NCBI GenBank assembly: GCA_022661535.1
Contig: JAKULF010000002.1
Coordinates: forward strand, 248,001-312,000
Source: Eutypa lata
Lineage: Eukaryota > Ascomycota > Sordariomycetes > Xylariales > Diatrypaceae
Direction of reading: 5' to 3'
Length of the DNA: 64,000 bases
Below, piece by piece: positions 12,622 through 23,039 of this stretch. Every line of letters begins with the position of its first letter. Position 1 is the first letter of the stretch. The notes beneath the pieces were generated by a model, which did no database searches, was not told the DNA's origin, and saw only the letters and a list, made by a program, of their open reading frames with translations. The translations under genes were made by a program, and so were the position numbers.

Positions 12622-14443
12622 CTAATTCAAGAGACTTAGCCGACCTGCACCCAGGCTGCCACTCAAGGCTCTGTATTTCGGAGCTCCCAATTTCTGCAAT
12701 AATTCAAAGCACTTTACCCTCCGTCGCCTAGCGTATCCCTCTAGATCTAGGTCTTCGCAGCGCCCGTGCGGACCGAATGCGCGAATGCTCGCCGTTGGCC
12801 AAGGTTTCCCGCCGTGTACAAAGTCTATCCATGCGTCTCGTAGCCCGGTTGCCACCTCCGTTGCGTTACGGTTAAAAGACAGATCAACCCCCCCAAATAG
12901 AAAAAGGAGATCAACGGCATGATGGGCTCGACTTGACGCTTGCCACGGGTTGGGCTCGTCAACTATGTATTGAAATACATCCTGACGTCTACTCCGCCAT
13001 CTGTTACTAATTTCGAAGGCTGGGAGAGCGAACCTGGCGTCGTTGATGAAGTCAAGTATACCGGTCTTGCAAGAGCTCGGTCGTCCTGGATATATGTTAT
13101 AGAGCTTTGCGAGCTCCAAGTACTCTGGGTCACTTTCGATAATTGAGGTGATTTCATCCACATCCATGGTTTCGATGCCGTTTCGCCAAATCACAGACTA
13201 AGTAGAAAACCAACAGTAAGTCAAACAGTCGGTGAGTCGGGTTGGTATCGGAATAGCGTACCTCGTATTCCACATCAGAAACCATCAAGGCGTCTACTTG
13301 CTCCGCCCTGTCCTCCCAGTTATCAAGGCCAGGCTCTTGCTGAAGCCACATTGAAACGATGCCGCAATTCGTGAGGCTTTGGACCAAAGAGCTAGACGGC
13401 CCGTCATCTAAGGAATGACCTCGGGTAGCTAGGTCATTTCGCAGCCGGTTGATCAGCTTGCTATTCGCACCAATATTCTGTGGTGGAGAAAGGTGTAGTG
13501 ATCCGGAAGCTAAGATTGCCCTTTTCGGTAGACAGCCTCTAGCATGCAAAATGTGTGCGTGGACATAGACGGCTCCAGCACTCTCTCCTGCCAGAGTAAT
13601 TTGATTCTGACCTCATTTGAGCAAATATGGTATTAATCCAAAGGCAAGGCGAAACTTACCGGATCACCTCCAAAGTTACTAATATTTTTGGACACCCATT
13701 CGATAGCCAACCTCTGGTCACATAGTGCTAGGTTCTTTTCTCCCTTGCCGCTATTAAATGCAAATATATTCAGGCGATAGTTGAAAGTGATCACGATCAG
13801 GGGTTTGTTGACGCTGACTGCTTGGCCCACCATTTGCGTTGGATCTGCGGCGTAATATCAGTACACATATCCACGGTGATGTGCGAATTCTCGACTAGTG
13901 CTGAGTACTTACCACCGGCAGGCCCCGCGGCCGACGCGAACGTCACTACTTGAGATCCGCCTGGTAGAATGTTAGCCAGGAGTAAAGGGGTATTGGGGAC
14001 CGTGAATTTACTACGTACCATGAATCCAAACCAAGACAGGTAGTAATCCGGAAGCATTGGTGTCAACGTGTGGTGGGGTCGTCATATTCAAATTCAGACA
14101 CTCGAGCTCGTCTTCCTCGATTTTAGTAAACCTGATCTCGGGAGGAACTCGCAGAAGATGACCAGGGTCTACACTGGGCTGCGGACATTGGGCCCTAGTA
14201 TATCGCGATGCGAGATTAGCTCAAAGTGACAGATCTAGTCCGAGATACCTAAGTCACCTACCCAAATTCTGTGGCATCAAGTTTTCCGCTACCGAGCTCG
14301 ACATATTCGGGTTCCGCGAACCGCCTGGCAATGTGTCCGTAACGGATGCCTCTAAAGTGCCAAACGGGCTGTCCGAACCTGTCGTCTACGACGCCACGGA
14401 CGGTGGTGGGCATGCCACGTGATGTGAAGCTCACGGAAGCCAT
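12622..14443 (-). CDS. Type B carboxylesterase
   Basis: Alpha/beta-hydrolase of the carboxylesterase/lipase family, about 503 residues, without an obvious signal peptide, so likely intracellular. Exons (minus) are 14443-14262, 14194-14019, 13960-13913, 13844-13660, 13606-13262 and 13197-12622; phases are consistent throughout. Visible motifs in order are DDRFGQPVWHFRGIRY, DELECLNLNM, the oxyanion-hole segment VLVWIHGGS, NYRLNIFAF, and NLALCDQRLAIEWVSKNI. The nucleophile elbow GESAG falls at about residue 204-208, and a C-terminal AHHAVDLLFLFGG carries the catalytic His. It may release a phenol or aromatic acid from an ester for the neighbouring oxidative enzymes; that role is inferred from position only. 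Confidence 0.88.
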
Positions 14444-14959
14444 GAGAAACGCAATGATACTGTTGACGATAGCTTCGTATCACATTCGCCCAGAGCGACT
14501 GAGTAACTAAAGGTTTACGTCATAAGCCGGCTAGCCATACGCATTAGATTAGGTACCGTAGGAAGTCGCCCAGGTCGGACTATCTATCACGTCGACATGC
14601 CCCGCACGGCATTTAGAATCGGCCCCGCGCGCTACCACTTAGATACATTCATTTCCATCTCCCTCTCCGCAAGCCAAAAGGCATATCGATTCTCACACTT
14701 CACACTTATCGGGCTAGGTTCGGAGTTGTCGTTTGGCACGTTCCGAAACCCACATAGAATGGGTCCGAACTAGCCCATGTAGGGTGTGGGGTTCCGATTG
14801 TATGACAGGCAGATTCCCGGCCTGCGTGCAAGGACCTCGGGAGTTTAAAAATAGCCATTGTAGGGGGCCAATTATATTCCTCGCCGGACCACCGGTTGAT
14901 GGTGACGGGAATCAGCAGTCATGGCCTCCTTGTTTGTTACCAGAACAGAAGAGCTTCCA

Positions 14960-15735
14960 CGTAACTTTTTGGAACGGCCAGACAGACCGTTACTTCGTGG
15001 CGTCATTCACCGATCCTTGGCGGCCACAAAATGAAAAGTAAGTCATGTTGATTCAGCCTCGATTTCGGTCGGACCGGCGTATTCTGGTACCATTGGGTGC
15101 TGGCATTTTCTCGTGATTATGTCGTCATTCGCGGCGACCTACGAGGCCATGGTAGATCGTCCTACCAAAGACACTTGCCCATGTGGTCAGAGACAGGTCA
15201 ACATGAGTATAACTACGACTACAACATCGAAACCATCTGTGCTGAAGTAGTGGATTTCATGGATCGATTGGCCATCAAAAGAGGGCACTTTCTTGGGGAG
15301 TCGGCGTCGGGGCAGATTGGCCATGCGCTTGCAGCTCTAATTACACCCAGAGAGAATCCTACCTCCGTTCCTGATCACTTGCTCAACTGCGACCCATTTA
15401 CCAGAAGCCCTCAAGCCCTTTCTCAGGCTGCTAAGACGTCGCCACGCCAGAGTCTCGAATATCGAGACTGGTGGCTCAGCGAGATGGAGAAAAGTTCAGC
15501 CGAAGGTTTGGCAGGGTATGCGGCTTTCCTTTCAAACTTGAACACCGGAATATTTATGTCGGAAAATAAAAGTGTCCTGTTCTCATTTTAGCACTGCTGA
15601 ATAGGGCAGCAGTAGCATTGGATGAGTTTGAATTTGTGGCAGGCCATATTCCTAGAGCTGATAGGAGGTCAACGATAGTCAGAACATGGAATTTATGTAG
15701 AAACGCCTGAAGTGTGCCAGGAATTAGTCCGGTAA
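14960..15735 (+). pseudogene. Broken alpha/beta hydrolase (3-oxoadipate enol-lactonase-like fold)
   Basis: Recognisable pieces of one alpha/beta hydrolase lie in different frames. The segment DRYFVASFTDPWRPQNEK ends at a TAA (15039-15041) where Gln would be expected. VMLIQP then continues in frame, and a one-base shift is needed to reach DFGRTGVFWYHW and DYVVIRGDLRGHGRSS. The nucleophile region reads HFLGESASGQIGHALAAL. After SNLNTG the frame is lost again, yet a typical C-terminal end HGIYVETPEVCQELVR is present at 15686-15735 in a third frame. The segment that would carry the catalytic Asp is missing or unrecognisable. Its place in the cluster suggests it once hydrolysed a pathway lactone or ester. 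Sequencing error cannot explain all the breaks. Confidence 0.75.
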
Positions 15736-16058
15736 CATCTCGCTCAGTTTAGCTCGTAGAATCTTCAAACGGACAGAAGTCGTCTCCGTGTCTATACCAA
15801 TCAATGCTTAAGTATACAGCAGTTCTAAACTCCCCCTTTCAAGGAAATCATAAAAGTGGATCTCGCTACAAGCAACATAGAAAACTACGTAAAGGTGGGG
15901 GTTTGCCGATGCTCCAAGCAAAACCTTTTTCATTGGCTTTACTGTGGCGGGAGTCAGTACTTAAAGCTAATGCCGTGGACTTCAAGCAATCATAGGATAG
16001 GTTACAAATCCGATATCTCGCCGAGTTTTGTCTGTGTTGTCAAAGGTTCCTTGCAATT
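15736..16058. other. Intergenic, upstream of aldo-keto reductase
   Basis: It holds the promoter and 5' leader of the reductase. No domain-bearing frame or repeat is visible. Confidence 0.5.
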
Positions 16059-17319
16059 ATGGGTGACCTCTCAGCGAGAGTCGTCACGACTTCTTCGGGG
16101 GCGAAAATCCCAGCCATAGGTTTGGGAACGTTTGAGCCTGGGACTTCTGGAAGTGGCCGCTGCGCTAGAGCTGTGAAAGAGGGGTTGCTCGCTGGGTATC
16201 GTCACATTGATACCGCCGCTCTGTACGGATGCGAGGAAGAGGTTGGGGAGGGTATACGTGACAGCGGGGTCCCGCGAGAGGAGCTCTTTATCTGTACTAA
16301 GTTGTAAGTATCTCATGTGATGGTAAGTGCATCTCCTGATTTATTTGATAGTTGGCAACAGTACCATCATCCCGACGATGTGGCAAAGAGTTTAGAAGAA
16401 AGCTTGCAACGCCTGAAGCTCGACTATGGTACAGACTATTATGAAACCGTCCTACTACAAGTACCATCTCTTTCAGTGTACTTATCAGTATCTAGTTGAT
16501 CTCTACTTGATGCACTGGCCGCTAGCCTTCAGGAGGACTGAAAATTATGACATCTTGACAGGCAAGAATGGCAAGGTAAGAGAAAAAGGATCGAATTTGT
16601 TCACGGTTAAAATGCTAACCCGAGTTGCATTTCTAGCCAATAATTAACCAGGAGTTGTCTGAGAATCACGAGCCAACATGGAGAGCGATGGAGGCCCTTG
16701 TGCGATCAGGAAAAACTCGTCTTATTGGGGTGTCTAACTTTACGATTCCACAATTGGACAAGCTTTGGTCGTTTGCAGATACGAAACCAGCGTGCAACCA
16801 AGTGGAAGCCCATCCTTGGTTTCCCCAGGAAGAGTTGCTTCAGTATTGCCAGAGCAAGGGAATTGCTTTGGTTGCGTACTCCCCTCTTGGCAGTCAGCCG
16901 GGTGCGATGCATGAAGTGAAGGCACGGCTTCTTGACGATGAGGATATCATCAGAGTCGCAACTAAGAACGGAGTCGACCCTGCCCAGTTGCTCATCTCAT
17001 GGGCTGGTAAGCTTGTTCAGGCGAAGTTTGTAAACACGGAGACACCGCTAACAACGTTTTCACAGTTCAAAGAGGGACGGTTGTGATACCAAAGTCAGGA
17101 ACTCCCAGCCGCATAAGGGCCAACTTCAATGGTAATACATAATGAGATTCTTGTACAGGTGTTTCATTGCTGACGAATAATGCGAGCTTAGTCTTCAAAC
17201 TGCCAGCAGATGATATAAGATGTGTCGACGAGATCTGTATCCAGAACCCAAGTAAGAGACATCGGTTTGTGAATTTCGACCAGCTCTGGGGAACGTCTCA
17301 ATTCGCGGACGACAGGTGA
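16059..17319 (+). CDS. Aldo-keto reductase (AKR2/AKR3-like)
   Basis: NADPH-dependent carbonyl reductase of 321 residues with the (beta/alpha)8 fold, cytosolic. Exons are 16059-16303, 16352-16428, 16496-16575, 16637-17006, 17066-17131 and 17192-17319; phases agree at each junction. The catalytic tetrad is visible: Asp and Tyr in YRHIDTAALYGCEEEVGEG, Lys in CTKFW (formed across intron 1) and His in LYLMHWP (after intron 2). Cofactor-site motifs include GVSNFTIPQLDKL, CNQVEAHPW and VVIPKSGTPSRIRANFN. The last exon supplies VFKLPADD and a normal C-terminus; stopping at the first open frame would miss two exons. In this setting it could interconvert an aromatic aldehyde and alcohol, feeding or draining the VAO substrate pool. 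Confidence 0.9.
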
Positions 17320-17698
17320 TGTCTTCTGATTATGACTGGGATATACAACAACGGTTACTATTGTTCGCCCATATGTCACAATAGCACAACCTGGTGGGCA
17401 GAGACTACGAATAATCATTAGAATCTTCTAAATCTATGTACGTCCAAGAAGAGTGATGAACAAGTATAAGTAGCGAGGTTTGGAATCTCCATGAACATAT
17501 TTACCTATAAGATCATAGTTCGGGGGAAGTAAAATAAACTCCGACTCACTTAACTATGTACCCTATCTACATATTCTTGCTTATATAATCACGGGTCAAA
17601 CCCCGCGCGGTATGTGCTAAAGACGAAATATGCATTCTATATTAACATTACCAACATGTATGAACATTATCTCATGACCCTGCCTTTACAACATCATA
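17320..17698. other. Intergenic, upstream of Zn2Cys6 regulator
   Basis: A short AT-rich spacer between the reductase stop and the regulator start. I see nothing in it beyond 3' UTR and promoter sequence. Confidence 0.5.
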
Positions 17699-19420
17699 AT
17701 GAGGAGCTCTAATGGCTGTTGGACATGCCGACTCCGTCGCAAAAAATGTGATGAAACGTACCCTGTCTGTAACGCCTGCGCAGCACTCCATATCACCTGC
17801 CATTATGGAGAGGAAAAACCGGAATGGATGGATGGTGGAGTGAGACAGGAAGAGATGGCCGAGCAACTCAAGCGTGAAGTGAAAGAAAGGGGTTATCGCC
17901 GCAGTGGAGAGCGCGCGGTTGATGCGTCTCCGGGTGACCGAGCTTCAGAACCCAAAATTATGGATATCAGCAGTGACAGGACGGAGCCATGTCCCGAACC
18001 CCAGCCATCATCCACTAGCCGGCCCCAACGTGGGGCCGACTGCACGCTGACTAACATGGACACCCGTGGAGGTGTAGCCTTTGAACGGTCCGACACCATC
18101 CTCCTCATGTTCTACCTCGAACACGTGCTTCCGTTCCTGTTCCCGTTCTACCGGCCCTCTCCCCTCGAAGGGGGCAGGTCATGGATCCTGGAGATGATGA
18201 TAAGCAGCCCGGTAGTCCGGCAGACCGCGCTGTGTCAGAGTTCCTATTTCTTCTCACTGGCGCGGGGCACGCCCAATCACGACGAGCTTTGGGAGACGGT
18301 GCTCGCGCAGACCAGGGATGCCTTCGGGGTGCTGAGACAGGCTCTGCAGGTGATCGATGGCTCGAATATCTCGGAACATCTTCACGGGGCTGTGAGGATC
18401 ATGGCGAGCATCATGCAAGTGCAGCGGTTCGAGATCGCCGTTTTGAGTTTTGATAACTGCCAGGCGCATCTGAATGCCGCTCTAGCCCTTTTCAAGCAGC
18501 TCCTCGACAGCCCCGACACTGTTGAACCGGCAGCGGGATTTGGTGCAAGATTCAACGCTGTCCTCCGCCGCTTAGGGCCTTTACTATGGGTTTTGCCAAC
18601 CCAATCTGCCCAGGTTCTAAGTGCCGAACAGGCTGCTTTTCGCTTCTCATCTACCCTCTTGATATTTGACGATATTATTGCTAGCACGGTGCTTCAGGAA
18701 GAACCTAGACTCTACGAGTATCACCGTAGCCTTCTTGGCGATACCGATACCGTCAACCCCCCTATAAATCTGGAAGCTACGGTAGGGTGCCAAAATTGGG
18801 CCTTGTTACAGATCGGCGAGATTGCCGTACTCGATGCATAGAAACAGCGACGCAAGAGAGCCGGAAGTCTCAATGTCATGGAGTTAGTCCAACGCGCCAC
18901 TGCTATTCAGGGCTCGTTAGAAAACCACCTCACAGCGCTGGAAACCAGCAGAGCGGTGGTTCCAAAGGAGAACAGCGGCCTGCTGGGTGTCTTCACAGCA
19001 GATTACGATGAGCAATCTAGCAGGCTCGCTAGCCAAAGCGCTTTGATCACTTGCATCTGGGCCCACGCGGCGCTCATTTACCTATCTATCGTCGTGTCCG
19101 GGTGGCAGCCCGCTAGTGCCGAGGTGCGATGTCGCGTTACTAAAATCATCGAGCTGCTGACACTTGAACTAACCCCGCGGGCGCTATTGCGGACAATGGT
19201 GTGGCCGTTCTGCGTGGCGGGTTGTCTCGCCGAGCCGGCACAGGAAGCTCGTCTGCGGTGTATGGTGGAGGCGTTGCAACCTCCAAGTGTCTTCGGCACG
19301 GTCCGCAAGGCAGTGGAGATCATGGAGAATGTATGGCGCAACAGGGATGTCGGAGATGGGGCCACCCGCGACCTGGCTACGTGTTTTGGAAGCCAAGGTG
19401 ATCTAGTTCTGCTTGTTTAG
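17699..19420 (+). CDS. Zn2Cys6 transcription factor interrupted by one in-frame TAG
   Basis: An intronless reading frame of 573 sense codons counting the interruption, broken only by TAG at 18839-18841 (codon 381). The N-terminus has a perfect zinc cluster, CX2CX6CX6CX2CX6C (GCWTCRLRRKKC, then CNACAALHITC), followed by a variable linker and an Upc2/ARCA-type C-terminal domain. The TAG lies in IAVLDA-stop-KQRRKRAG, where relatives have Trp, and the same frame stays open to 19420 with coding-like content on both sides. Read literally, the protein would lose the last third of its regulatory domain. Explanations are TGG to TAG mutation (RIP-like), mRNA editing, readthrough or a sequence error. 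Next to the aldo-keto reductase and SDR, it could be the second regulator of the cluster. Confidence 0.82.
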
Positions 19421-19568
19421 GAGAGCAGTCATACAAGACACGAGAAAACGTATTTGTCAAATTTAGAATGTTTGATATAGTCCGTTCAAACTTAATTGAT
19501 TCGAATGAATGTACAGACTTAAACTGTCTCTACATTTGCATTCTAGATTATCATCCTAGGCTATCTTC

Positions 19569-20349
19569 TCACTTAAACTCGACGTAACCCTTGTCCTTCA
19601 CGAAGGTAGCGTGCCACGGCACATTGTCCCCATTATCTACTAGCTGCGCATAGAACTCGCCATGTGCATCACCATCGACCTCCATTCCCTTGGACTTGCC
19701 ATCTCCATAGCGCTCGTCAGCGTAAAAGAACCTGACGAACCAGACATATTAGCAACCGTCTTCGTTACATGGAGCCTTAGATATGTCTAAAAGGGGGGGG
19801 GAGGAGGGGGGATAGTTACCGAGCCCCCGTGTACGTCGCATCGGCAACACCGAGCCAGAATGCCGAAGCCGACTTTCCCATACCTAGGTCTAGTAGCATA
19901 GGCACGGGCATGATGGCGACGTTCAGCATATTGCCGGTGTAGATGAACGCCTTCTTGGCGTCCTTGGACAGCGTCTCCCACCCGCGGGCAGCCTGCTGCG
20001 CCGCGACGTAAGGGCTGACCGTGTTGACGTTCAAGTCCGACACGACGCTCTCCGCCGTAATCGAGAACACGGAGTTGTTGTCAGGGGGCGCCGTGAGCGC
20101 CGCTGCGTTGTAGACGACTACACCGGGAGCAGCGTGGAACTCGGCCTGGACCGCGTCGAACAGCGAGGCGATCGAGTCGGGCTTGGTGAAGTCTGCCTTC
20201 AGGGAGAAGAACCCCTCCGGGGTCTTGGAGCCGGTCCCACTCCTCGACGCAACGGCGACCTTGTAGCCCTTGCTGGCGAACTTCGCGGCGACGGAGGCAC
20301 CGACCCGGGGACCAGCTCCGAGGATCAGAGCAACAGAATTAGCTGACAT
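19569..20349 (-). CDS. Atypical short-chain dehydrogenase/reductase
   Basis: NAD(P)-binding Rossmann protein of 230 residues. Exons (minus) are 20349-19820 and 19731-19569, the intron containing a G-rich run on the plus strand. The start ATG precedes MSANSVALILGAGPRVGASV, a glycine-rich dinucleotide motif, followed by VAVASRSG and the strand motif VVYNAAALTAPP. In place of the classical Ser-Tyr-XXX-Lys site the sequence reads FIYTGNMLNVAIMPVP, then LGMGKSASAFWLG: the Lys is there but the expected Tyr is not. It is therefore a member of an atypical SDR group and may be catalytically different. An upstream ATG at 20412 would add about 21 residues; I prefer 20349. It is divergent from the LigB-type gene. 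Confidence 0.85.
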
Positions 20350-21302
20350 TGTGATGTTGAAGTTTCTAAAGTGGGAAATTTGGTGGTGTTTATCAAAGGT
20401 TCTCGATTGCAAAGGATCTAGACTATGGTATAGAAGTATAAAGTTGTTTTGAAGCAGAGCAGAGTTGTCTTCCCCTATTTGTACTCCGGTTCAGCCTGCC
20501 TTCCTTCCTTCTGAGCATTTGTAATCAGGCTACTTGTCTATGACCCTATTGGTCTGCCACCTCGAAGGTGTGATAAAACCAGTTGCATCACGCCCAATCC
20601 AATCCATGTATGTATGCAGTATGCAGTAGGATGCAGTAATAAACTAACTCAGGTCCCCGAAACCGTCTTGGGGTATGTACATTAGTGGGGTAATGAAGGC
20701 ATGTAGTCTACGGTTCATTATGACCCACATGCCGCGCGCGATAAGCCCTATAATGTGGGTTGTGCAGGCCGAGTGGGATGCGTAAGTCTACGTAGCCTGG
20801 TACAGTTAGCCCCTCCGCCCCTATTAACGTTAGTTACCCACCAACATCAGGGGCTGACAAACCAGTTCGTAGAAGGTGGGCCCTATCGCGCGCGGGAATG
20901 CTTACGCTACATACAGCCATGTTGGTTGTTTGAACATTAGCGATGATGATTCATCTGTATTTCTATCTAGATTCTAAGGTAGACAGCTTTATTGAATCGT
21001 ACTATAGGTTCGTCTTAACGGTGAATTTGTCAGCTCGCTGTCCGAATGTTGTCAATGTTAATAACCCTATACTATCCTGGACTAATAATTACAAGAGAAT
21101 CTTTGAAAAGCTGAACAAAGGACCTATCATGTCGTCGCTAGCGCTTCCATCCAACTATCCAATCAAGGATATGTAAGTGATGAGTATCTATCCAAGGTAC
21201 ATATACTTCGCTATCCTCCTTGTGTGCTTGTCCATCCCATTCATCTATACCACTGCTTGGTCGTACATAAGCAACCTCTGCCAATTTGCGAACACAATAA
21301 CC
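20350..21302. promoter_or_regulatory. Divergent promoter region between SDR and LigB-type gene
   Basis: About 950 bp between two divergent starts. An 8-bp perfect inverted repeat, ACCCACAT at 20723-20730 and ATGTGGGT at 20753-20760, flanks a GC-rich centre (GCCGCGCGCG) and is a candidate operator. A second CGCGCGCG tract lies near 20886. No gene is supported. Confidence 0.4.
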
Positions 21303-22289
21303 ATGTCTGATTCTCTACAACATCCAACTAGCCCATCACGGACACCCGTATACTTCCTCGGTATCGGTGGGCCGAACTTCATGGAAGACACGAAGCATCC
21401 TGCCTACGCCCAACTTGCTTCAGTAGGACGGGAGATCACGACCAAGGTCCGACCTAAAGCCGTAGTTGTCTTTTCTGCTCACTGGCAAGAAGGGCCGAGT
21501 AAGATCAAGATCAATACCGCCGAGCACCCGGATCTGATCTATGATTTCTACGGTTTTCCGCCGCACTACTACGAATACGACTACCCGAACAAGGGAAGTC
21601 CCGAGGTTGCCGAGAAGGTCATCGAGAAGCTAGCGGTTGCCGGTATTGAGGTTGAGAGAGTCAACCGAGGACTTGATCATGGTGTTTGGGCGGGGTTCTT
21701 GGTTGGTATGTTATGATTCTCTTGTGCCTTAAGACATGCTCTAAATATCTTGTTACTTGCTGATATAATATCCGAATAGCCTTTGACCCGAAGAAGAACC
21801 CATTGAATGTACCCATAGTGCAAGTTTCGCTCTTTCTCAATGAGGACCTCGACCAGCATTATCGTATGGGGCAGGCGCTGGAAGGTCTCCGCGACGAAGG
21901 CATCTTAATCATCGGCGCAGGGTTAGCTGTTCACAACCTTCGCGATTTCCGGGCCACAATGGCAACCGGAGAGACCAAGCCGTAAGTACAAATCCACTGG
22001 GGATGTTAACATGATTATGTTCTTACCAATACTCTTCAGTTACGCCTTGAGCTTTGATGAGGCGCTGAACGACGCTGCCACCGCAACTCCGGAGGAACGG
22101 CGGGCTAAGATGTTAGCTTTGATGAGACGCAGCGACGGCAGGAAGGCGCATCCAACTTTGGACCATCTTCTTCCCATGTATGTTGCTGCAGGCGCCGGCG
22201 GCTCGGATCTTGGGGAACGGCTATGGACTCTCCCCGAGAAAAGCTTGAGTTGGGCGCAGTTCCGGTTTGGTAAAGTTGCAACAGCATAA
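21303..22289 (+). CDS. LigB / DODA-type extradiol dioxygenase-like protein
   Basis: 284 residues, exons 21303-21705, 21780-21981 and 22040-22289, all phases consistent. The family includes 4,5-DOPA dioxygenase and related metal-dependent extradiol enzymes. Conserved pieces seen are VVVFSAHWQEGP, YDFYGFPPHYYEYDYP, GLDHGVWAGFLV, VPIVQVSLF, GAGLAVHNLRDF and the C-terminal HLLPMYVAAGAGG. The first metal-site segment, usually GHG or SHG followed by SP/GP, reads FLGIGGPNF here, so the His is replaced by Ile. The protein may thus bind metal differently or be inactive. An upstream in-frame ATG at 21180 would add a hydrophobic segment (FAILLVCLSIPFIY); family members start near MSDSLQ, so I treat that as leader. 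It closes the phenolic-catabolism cluster. Confidence 0.87.
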
Positions 22290-22793
22290 ATGAGCATTCA
22301 AATCGTAAAACTTGGTGTGAAAATCGCCTGTCTTGTTGTAACAATGCATTAAAATTCTTCAACACTAATTGGTTACCAACTGGCTTCGCAAGAGAAGCCA
22401 GGGGTTGGATGCAGCGAAAATAAAGTTTTAATGCAAGTTTTATGGCGCGACACAGTATAGATTTAGATCGATGGAATCAATTCCGAGTGTCAACTTCACG
22501 CAAAGTACTTACACAAGCCGTAGGTCAATCCTTACTACCTACTATCGTATACCTCATGCCTCCAGGGGTCTTTGCTTTATGTTACATGTCGATTGATAGA
22601 GCCAGTGATACAAGAAACAGTTACTTCCAAATCATTGCACATGCTCGCACAATCCGATGCCTGGCTCTCCGTAAGAACTTTCTCATCCTCATAAGCATAC
22701 TAGTTAGATAGTGAAATAGGAATAGCCCCTGCGCTGGGTGAAGATGAGAGAGGAGGAAAAAAGACAAGAGATAAAAGACAAAAAGAATTTGAC
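22290..22793. other. Intergenic, edge of the catabolic cluster
   Basis: It holds the 3' end of the LigB-type gene and then low-complexity purine-rich sequence (22738-22790). No gene is supported. Confidence 0.5.
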
Positions 22794-22899
22794 TGGCCAC
22801 GGCAGGAATCGAACTCTGCCCCTCTCTCAACAGGACAAGGAAGTAGTAATGATACAGAGAATTGCTTGTGAGAGTGTGCAACCATTACACCACGCGGCC
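22794..22899 (-). tRNA. tRNA-like sequence, probably decayed or intron-bearing
   Basis: Read on the minus strand, GGCCGCG pairs with CGTGGCC as a full 7-bp acceptor stem followed by a discriminator A. An A-box-like TGGTGTAATGG and a B-box-like GTTCGATTCC are both intact. CTCTC and GAGAG could form the anticodon stem around an intron-like insert. However, U33 is not in its expected place and the T stem pairs poorly, so the isotype is unclear (CTCTCAC resembles the Glu-CTC loop). It is either a tRNA gene with an unusual intron or a tRNA-derived relic. Confidence 0.45.
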
Positions 22900-23026
22900 A
22901 TCAAGGTAGGGGAAAGTTATTTGGATATATAAGGGCAGTGCTGGCGGAAATTTCATGCTTAGTTAGAAGTGTGTTGAATAAGGTTTGATATCGAATCTAT
23001 GAGTTGATGTTAGACTTCAAAGCTAA

Positions 23027-23039
23027 GGGGGGGGGGGGG
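23027..23039 (+). repeat. Run of 13 G
   Basis: A homopolymer of 13 G in an otherwise AT-rich stretch, just beyond the tRNA-like sequence. It is prone to length error in assembly and could form a quadruplex-like structure. Confidence 0.9.

Noticed and set aside
18839..18841. Intron hiding the TAG in the Zn2Cys6 regulator
   Set aside because: No GT..AG pair around the stop removes it while keeping the conserved residues and the frame.
21177..21302. Signal-anchor N-terminus on the LigB-type protein
   Set aside because: The frame is open and hydrophobic, but family members are soluble and start near MSDSLQ; more likely a 5' leader.
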